Positions 58,492 through 64,000 of a stretch of DNA of 64,000 nucleotides are shown here, piece by piece. The stretch covers positions 34,410,001 through 34,474,000 of the forward strand of contig OX419757.1 of the NCBI GenBank assembly GCA_948567375.1, written 5' to 3'. This stretch comes from Lunularia cruciata. Taxonomy: Eukaryota > Streptophyta > Marchantiopsida > Lunulariales > Lunulariaceae. The position numbers and the translations under genes are program-made. Below the pieces are notes generated by a model, which searched no databases, had not been told where the DNA came from, and saw only the letters and a program-made list of their open reading frames with translations. The first letter of the stretch is position 1, and each line of letters opens with the position of its first letter.

Positions 58492-60770
58492 TGTCACGCC
58501 ATTTGTAGGGACCCTTAGGGTTTCACACCAAGCTTGAGTCCAGGGGGTATACTTTCAAAGTGCAGTTCCAGAGAGCTCACTTCTCTGATGTTGAGCCTTC
58601 GAGTTCTTGGCTATGATGGACAGAGGCCGACGAGCATCACTTGGATTCTCTTAGCTAGAGTGGGTGTGGCTTGATTGTAATTAGTGCACAGTTGTTGGCA
58701 GTTTATATAGTGATAGATCAAGTACTGATTTGAAATGAGTTGAGTTGAGAGTGGTAAATAATCTGATTACATCAGAGAAGTGAAATCAAGGGGAAATTGG
58801 GTGCAAGAACTTTGAGTGTTGGCAATATCTCCAAGCTCGGTGGATCGTTGGTAGCTCAATTGAAGTTCATTTTTTCCCTGGTGTGCAGAAGCTTGTTGCT
58901 TGATGGAGATTTGGCAATAATGCAGACGGTGTGCAAAAGTGCTGGCTAATTTTTGAGCACAAAAGGAGCAAATTTCAAGCAGTGGTTATGATTTTGAGCT
59001 CAAGAGGTGAAGGTATGACCAATTTGTTGTGAGTTGGGCTTAGAAAGTCAAATTGAAGGTGGAGTTGTGAAGCTATTCTTGTGAATTGTGATTTGGAGAA
59101 ACCCCTGTTTTCAATTTGGCTTGAGTGAAGAGTTAGCAGAGGATTTAGAGGAGTTTTGCCAAATTTTGGAGGAGGTTCGAAGAGGCAAGAAGAAAGGCCT
59201 CATTTGGCCTTGTTTAGAGGCTTGAAGGCATAGGGTTGTGGGCTATGAGAGGCTATGAAAGCCTAGAAGGGCCAAAAGGGCCAGAAGGGCCAGCAAACTA
59301 GCTTGCTAGCGTGAGGCTAGCTAGTTTAGAGTAGACCATGGTCATTGGTTGGCAAAATCTGCACATCCTGCCAGATTGTATGCAATCGGGTTTGACCCCT
59401 AGATCTCTTGTTCCTAGATTGGTGCCCTAGTCAACTAGTCCTGTGAGCCAGCCTGTCTCTCAATCAGGATGAACCTCTGATGGCTATTATGGTAGTGCAC
59501 CATGGACTAAGAAGGCAAGGAACCCCAACTCCATCATACTCCTCTAACGCTAACACTCCAAGACTCAAGACATTGCTCATTAGAGAACTCAATGAGAGAG
59601 AGATAGTTGCAAATGAAAGGATGATGAGTACCTCCTCACCCCTTGTTTATATACTTGTGAAATAGTTACGTACCAAAGTTACTAATTACTGGAGTAACTC
59701 AAGTTACTAGGCTAAAAGTCAAGTAAAGTCAAAAAGTAGAAAGGAATATCCATTCACATGGGCATATTCCCCTAAGCATGTGATCTTATCTTGACCTAAC
59801 CACTATGTCAAGGATTCCTTCACATGGGCTATCATTGGACTATAGAAGAATCCAAAACAATAAGGCTTGCGGGCCCAAGAGTTCTCAACTCTTTTCTCAA
59901 AGCCAAACACCTAGAAATAATACCAGTCAACACACTAGAATCCAAAATAGTGGTGTTCATCTTTTCCACTTCCTCTAAAGTAAGGTCCCCTTTATCTTAG
60001 CTATGACTAACTTTAGCTAATCATGACTAATGTAGAACCATCCTTTATCTCTATATAAATAATATCTCTCAAGTACTTGTAATACCAAGCTAAATATCAC
60101 AATACCACACACATGCACAAGTGAGTGTTTAGTCCACCCTCACTTGTTGTCCTAGTGATTGTGCCATTTTTATCTATACACTTGTAGCTTTGGCTAGGAA
60201 ATGCAATTTGATCCCATTCTTGGTGATCCTGGTAGCTTAGGACTTAGATATAAACTTCTCTTATGTCAAATGCCAAATGGTGGCAGAGTCAGTCCCGTGT
60301 TGTTTTATGAGATGGAGAGTTTTAATTAGATTTCTTGTGATTGGACCCCCTCCATTCTCTACTTCCTATTTGTGCACCATGTTTGTGTGAGGTGCCTTGA
60401 CTTTTGAGCATTGGTGCTTTGGTGTGCTCTTGGTAGTGAGGCTGGAGTGATGACCAGTCAGACTACCTTTGTTTCTCTTTGGTGAGGTAGGAAGTGATGA
60501 CCTGCATATAGTGAGAGTGCGTGTTGTGATGGTAGGTTACAGGTTGCCCTTTCCTCAAATGTAGTTATCTCGGTTAGAGTTACATTAGTAGATGGTGCTT
60601 AGTTGGTATTGGCACTTGGTGGAGTACTTGTGGTTGCGACTTGTGGTTGCAATTTGTAGTTTTGGTTTGCTATTGGAGTTTGCGGTTGCAATTACTTTGT
60701 CACGACAGAGTTCTTTGGGAAATCTAGAGGAGATAGCCCTGCAATAAGTAGTGGGTTTACTTGGAGTGGT
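58492..60770 (+). mobile_element. LTR and leader of retrotransposon C3 (with an insertion)
   Basis: It starts TGTCACGCCATTTGTAGGG and follows the C2 leader to about 59441 and again from 60136 to the gag start. Without the inserted 688 bp it is about 1.58 kb, close to C2. A tract rich in agaagggcca repeats lies at about 59265-59292 and differs from C2. Confidence 0.8.
59442..60129. mobile_element. 688-bp insertion with 6-bp target duplication (element H)
   Basis: The C leader is interrupted after tagtcc (59436-59441) and resumes with tagtcc (60130-60135); C1 and C2 show the empty site. The insert starts TGTGAGCCAGCC and holds a TATATAAATA box near 60055. It contains no domain. Its left end looks like an LTR start but its right end (gtgagtgtt) lacks the CA expected of an LTR, so the type is open: a solo LTR with a decayed end or another short element. 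Confidence 0.8.
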
Positions 60771-60839
60771 ACTCGGTATCAGTCTATATCTCAGGTCCTA
60801 GTGAGGGAGGAGATTGACTCAGAGTTGGGGTTTGACACA

Positions 60840-62240
60840 AGAGTTGATTCAATTGAGAGTGCACTTGGTATGTCCACACCATTGTTGTGAGACATGGACA
60901 AGATTTATGGACTCCAAAGCCCTAGGTATTACTCTGGTATAGTGGGTACCATTGAGTTGGATGAATTCATCTAGGAGTTTGATAGTTAGTGTGTTTTGTA
61001 GTAGATGCGGAACCTGACTTTGTTTACACCCTTCATGGCATGGAAGGGGTTGTTTTAGCATCTAGAGGGTCCGCCGATGGATGACTACCATGAGTTCAAG
61101 AGAGCTCATTTGGAGGAGATTGAGCTATAGAGATAGTATTGGTCTCCAAACTATGTCTCTATCACTTCAGGTTTGGTGGCCAAGAGTAGATTGGCTGTAC
61201 CTACGAGTTCTAGCTCAAGTAGTGTTGGTGGAGCTAGTGGAGGTGCACTAGTTGGAGATAGTGCTACTACAAGTGGAGGTACCACTACAAGAGGTGTGTG
61301 GTACAAGGGTTTAACCCCATGGTGGAGTTCTTCTTGTGTTTGAGGCTAAACTACTAGGGAGCACGGACTAACAAGCTAAGGAGCTTGCAAGAGTTCCAAC
61401 GGAAGGCTGAAGAGAGCCTACGTGAAGCATACACTCACATGAGTTGGTTGATCAGTTTCACTCAGATTGGTACTAAGGCCCAAGCAGTCCAGTTTTGGTA
61501 TGGGATACTGGACAAGGAGTTGCAACGTAAAGTTCGTGATGCTATGTTACGTGCTACTTGGCCTACTTTGGCAATGGTCTTTGGTTTGGCTAAGCGTATT
61601 GAGCTCATTATGGTGGAGGAGAGAGTGGTGACATCAAGATTTGGTAAGGAGACCTCATCCACGGTGTGACTTCTTATAGAGTGCAGTAGAGTGCACCATG
61701 CCTAGTTGGTTTTCAAGGTGGACAGCCTAAATCCTATGGAGCGAGTGGAGGGCCTAGTGGAGTTAGACCCTTACCTTCAGTTTTGGGTCAACAACAGCCA
61801 ATGAGTGGTGGTGTTGCTTGTTGGACTTATGGTGGACCTCACTATTAGAGAGAGTGTACTTAGGGCAATGGTCCTGATACCTCAAGTGCATCTCAACCAG
61901 TTTAGAGGTAGTGTGAGCATTGCCACAAATTTGGTCACACTAGTGACCAATGTTTTGACCTACACTCGGAGTTACGGAGTGGTAGGGCTATTATGGCAAG
62001 TAGTAGAGGAGCTCTTGTTCATGGAGGACGAGGTGGTAGAGGATCTACATCTAGTAGGGGTGCAGTACCTACTCTTACTTCTGATACAGCTATGGCTACT
62101 CGGATTGAGCAGTTGGAGCAAAGTTTGGCTAGTATGGCTATTGCTCAAGGGAGATTAGATTCGAGTGCTGAGGCTTCTACCTCATATGATGGTGATAGAG
62201 ATGCTTTGGACTTCATGTGCAGAGCAGCACAAATGGATGA
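60840..62240 (+). pseudogene. Gag of retrotransposon C3
   Basis: The order follows C1: MDKIYGLQSP-like start (60896), MAWKGL, DDYHEFKRAHLEEIEL, linker, then the best piece of C gag in the window at 61385-61669 (QEFQRKAEESLREAYTHMSW, AQAVQFWYGILDKELQRKVR). Zinc knuckle 1 is damaged (CWTYGGPHY, Cys to Tyr) while knuckle 2 is intact (CEHCHKFGHTSDQC). The glycine-arginine stretch and RIEQLEQSLASMAIAQ follow. At 62241 a D LTR cuts the frame just after AAQMDD, so protease and any methyltransferase are outside or lost. Confidence 0.85.
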
Positions 62241-62852
62241 TGTGGTACCCACATTTTTGTTTTTTCTCAATTTTGAAGAAGAAGTGTATAGAGAAGTCAA
62301 ATCGCACCTGCATGGCCCAAGAAGGCAAAGAAAAGTGTCCTCAAGATGTAACCCAAGGTAGGGTGACTTTGGGTCATAAGACGAGGTACTTGGAATTGCC
62401 ATATCAGCATACAACCTGAAGTAAGGAATCTTTGTCTTGGGGGTGCTCAACCCGAGGCAAGGATAGTGTAACAAATTTCCTTTGGGGTGAGACATTCAAG
62501 AACATACCGTTCAAAAATGGCAGTCATACGCATGAAGGACACTTGACTGTGACAAGAGCATGCAAGAGGTGTGATATCTCAGTAGAAACTCAAATTGAAG
62601 AAAGACAGAGAAGGCACGACTTTATAAAAATCAAGCTAAAGACAAAGCGATGACAAGCAATTTCCCATCGCCGTTAAGAAGTCGGCCTGCATGAGATCGT
62701 GGGAAGGGAAGTATAGTCAAAGACGTGCTAGTGTGTTGAGAGAAGTCAAGAGAGTTAATCCATGAATCAGTAGGAAGAATAGTCCCCTGCCCATAGTGGA
62801 AGAGAGAAAGATGGGAGGTGGGAAGAAGAACTCCAAATTTGTAGTGAGAAAT
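62241..62852 (+). mobile_element. LTR of family D, first of two in tandem
   Basis: It starts TGTGGTACCCACATTTTTG directly in C3 gag, runs 612 bp and ends ...gtgagaaattgca. It is collinear with the next copy, with about one difference in ten bases by eye. Shared landmarks include caacaaatttcctttgg-type and cgttcaaaaatggcagtcat blocks. Confidence 0.8.
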
Positions 62853-63475
62853 TGCAGTACCCATATTTTTTTTGGTTTTTTTTTAAATGGAGAAGAAGAA
62901 GTGTATAGAGAAGTCGGATTGCGCATGTATGGCCAAAGAAGGTAAAGAAAAGAGTCTTTGGGATGAAACCCAAGGCAACGTGGCTTTGGGTCATAAGGCA
63001 AAGTACTCAAAATTGCCTTGTCAGCATACAACCTAAAGTAAGGGGTCTTCGTATCAAGGGTGCTCAACCGAGGCGAGGACAGTGTAACAAATTTCCTTTG
63101 GGACGAGAGATTCAAGAAGAGACCGTTCAAAAATGGCAGTCATATGTGTGAAGGACACTTGACAGTGATAGGAGCATGCAAGAGGTGTGATTTCTTGGTA
63201 GAAACTTGAATTGAAGAGAGACAAAGAAGGCGTGACTCTATAAACATCGGGCTAAAGACAAAGCAATGACAAGCAATTTTCCTTTGCCGTTAAGAAGTTG
63301 TCCTATAGGAGATTGTGGGAAGGGAAGTAGAGTCAAAGACACGTTGGTATGTAGAGGAGAATTTGATGGAGCTAATCTGGGAGTCAGTAGGAAGAATAGT
63401 TCCTAGCCCAGTGAGGAAGAAAGAAAGATGGGAGGAGGGAAGAAGAACTTCAAATTTGCAGTGAGAAATCATGCA
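62853..63475 (+). mobile_element. LTR of family D, second of two in tandem
   Basis: It starts TGCAGTACCCATATTTTTTT, overlapping the last bases of the first copy, and ends ...gtgagaaatcatgca. It is followed by tttggaggttagatg, likely the primer site, and the D leader. It is therefore the 5' LTR of the D body that runs out of the window. Confidence 0.8.
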
Positions 63476-64000
63476 ATTTGGAGGTTAGATGTGATCACAA
63501 GAATTGAAGTCTTGAGCAAACTTTGGATCAAATTCTTGGCGTGGAACTGGAATGTGAGCTTTCCAAGGTTCATGATTGAGATAATCAAGAGTGGATGTCT
63601 TGATGGCCCCGAGGAAGAGGGGGAGAGAGGTAATCCGGCTTGCTGGATGGAGTCAGATTGGAGATTAGTACTTGGAAGAGAAGCAGGCGCAAAGTAGGGT
63701 GCCACGTTCTTGAGGAGGGGAGAGGTAGCAGAAGAAACCCAAGAGGTGAGAGATGCTTTCTCTTCAAAGCGCACAAAGAATGGATAAAAAGTAGAGAGTT
63801 ACAAGGATCTTGTCAAGCAAGGGATCGTGAGTGCTCTAATGGTGATCTTGTAGCCAAAGGGAACAACTTATGTGATAAAGCACCAAGCGGTGTTCTTCCA
63901 TAAGATGTTTGTAGGAGAGCCGATTAATTGGGCGAAGTGCTTTCATGGGCAAACACAACAAATGGTGTGGAATTTGAGTGATGAATCGCCTCTGCATTAC
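63476..64000 (+). pseudogene. Family D leader and start of ORF1, running off the window
   Basis: The leader (gaagtcttgagcaaactttg, ggcgtggaactggaatgtga) matches 19298 and 21662. The reading then gives FLAWNWNVSFPRFMIEIIKS, GNPACWMESDWRLVLGREAG and, after a shift, KVESYKDLVKQGIVSALMVI and TTYVIKHQAVFFHKMF, then INWAKCFH. The same signature occurs in the other three D copies. The protein is unknown to me. This copy seems the best preserved of the four and continues beyond 64000. Confidence 0.6.

Noticed and set aside
58485-58500. LTR C3 as the 3' LTR of the preceding Ty3 pol
   Set aside because: No polypurine tract precedes the LTR start, and C gag follows the LTR, so it acts as a 5' LTR; the two are probably joined by insertion. 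Not excluded entirely.

Overview
This window looks like nuclear DNA of a land plant with a large, repeat-filled genome. A gymnosperm or a fern ally would fit, but the sequence does not settle which. The basis is Ty3-type LTR retrotransposons of plant character, a plant-type non-LTR reverse transcriptase, a PIF/Harbinger-type transposase remnant, solo LTRs with 5-bp target duplications, and strong CpG loss in the repeats. I found no intact protein gene and no convincing host gene; nearly every readable coding trace is a decayed transposable element. Family letters (A-H) are local labels only.

Layout. 1-2220 is non-repeat sequence that still holds CpG and carries a tandem duplication. 2302-3060 is a broken non-LTR reverse transcriptase (F1). 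5474-9191 holds an LTR-B fragment, an LTR-A copy and a minus-strand family-D element. 9192-17900 holds decayed repeats plus a minus-strand Ty3 pol (about 16690 down to 14040). 17915-28613 is a plus-strand stack of families D and B, whose bodies encode long coiled-coil proteins I cannot assign. 28640-30925 is a minus-strand gag-protease element (E), and 30967-32110 is a second non-LTR reverse transcriptase (F2). 32940-42860 is a 10-kb block with no transposon similarity I can see and with retained CpG; it has an AT-rich core at 36.4-39.0 kb.

43061-49330 is the most interesting element, C1: an LTR and leader, gag with two zinc knuckles, a retroviral-type aspartic protease, and then a captured DNA cytosine-5 methyltransferase domain (about 47386-48300). 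The methyltransferase traces include the catalytic Pro-Cys motif, the Glu-Asn motif VI, the motif VIII region and the C-terminal Gly-Gln-Ala motif. A solo LTR-A (44838-45590) sits inside C1 gag with a perfect 5-bp target duplication. 49362-49925 is the Harbinger remnant and 49930-51960 is another CpG-retaining stretch.

52554-64000 is a nest. C2 (LTR plus gag) is cut by a minus-strand LTR-B. Then come a separate Ty3 pol (56465-58485) and C3 (LTR plus gag), whose leader holds a 688-bp insertion with a 6-bp target duplication and whose gag is cut by two tandem D LTRs running into the D body at the window end.

How the parts worked together, by inference: C elements made a Gag-protease polyprotein and, unusually, carried a cytosine methyltransferase. 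Many inactivating changes in C1 look like C-to-T or G-to-A decay of methylated DNA, so the element that carried a methyltransferase seems to have been worn down by methylation-driven mutation.
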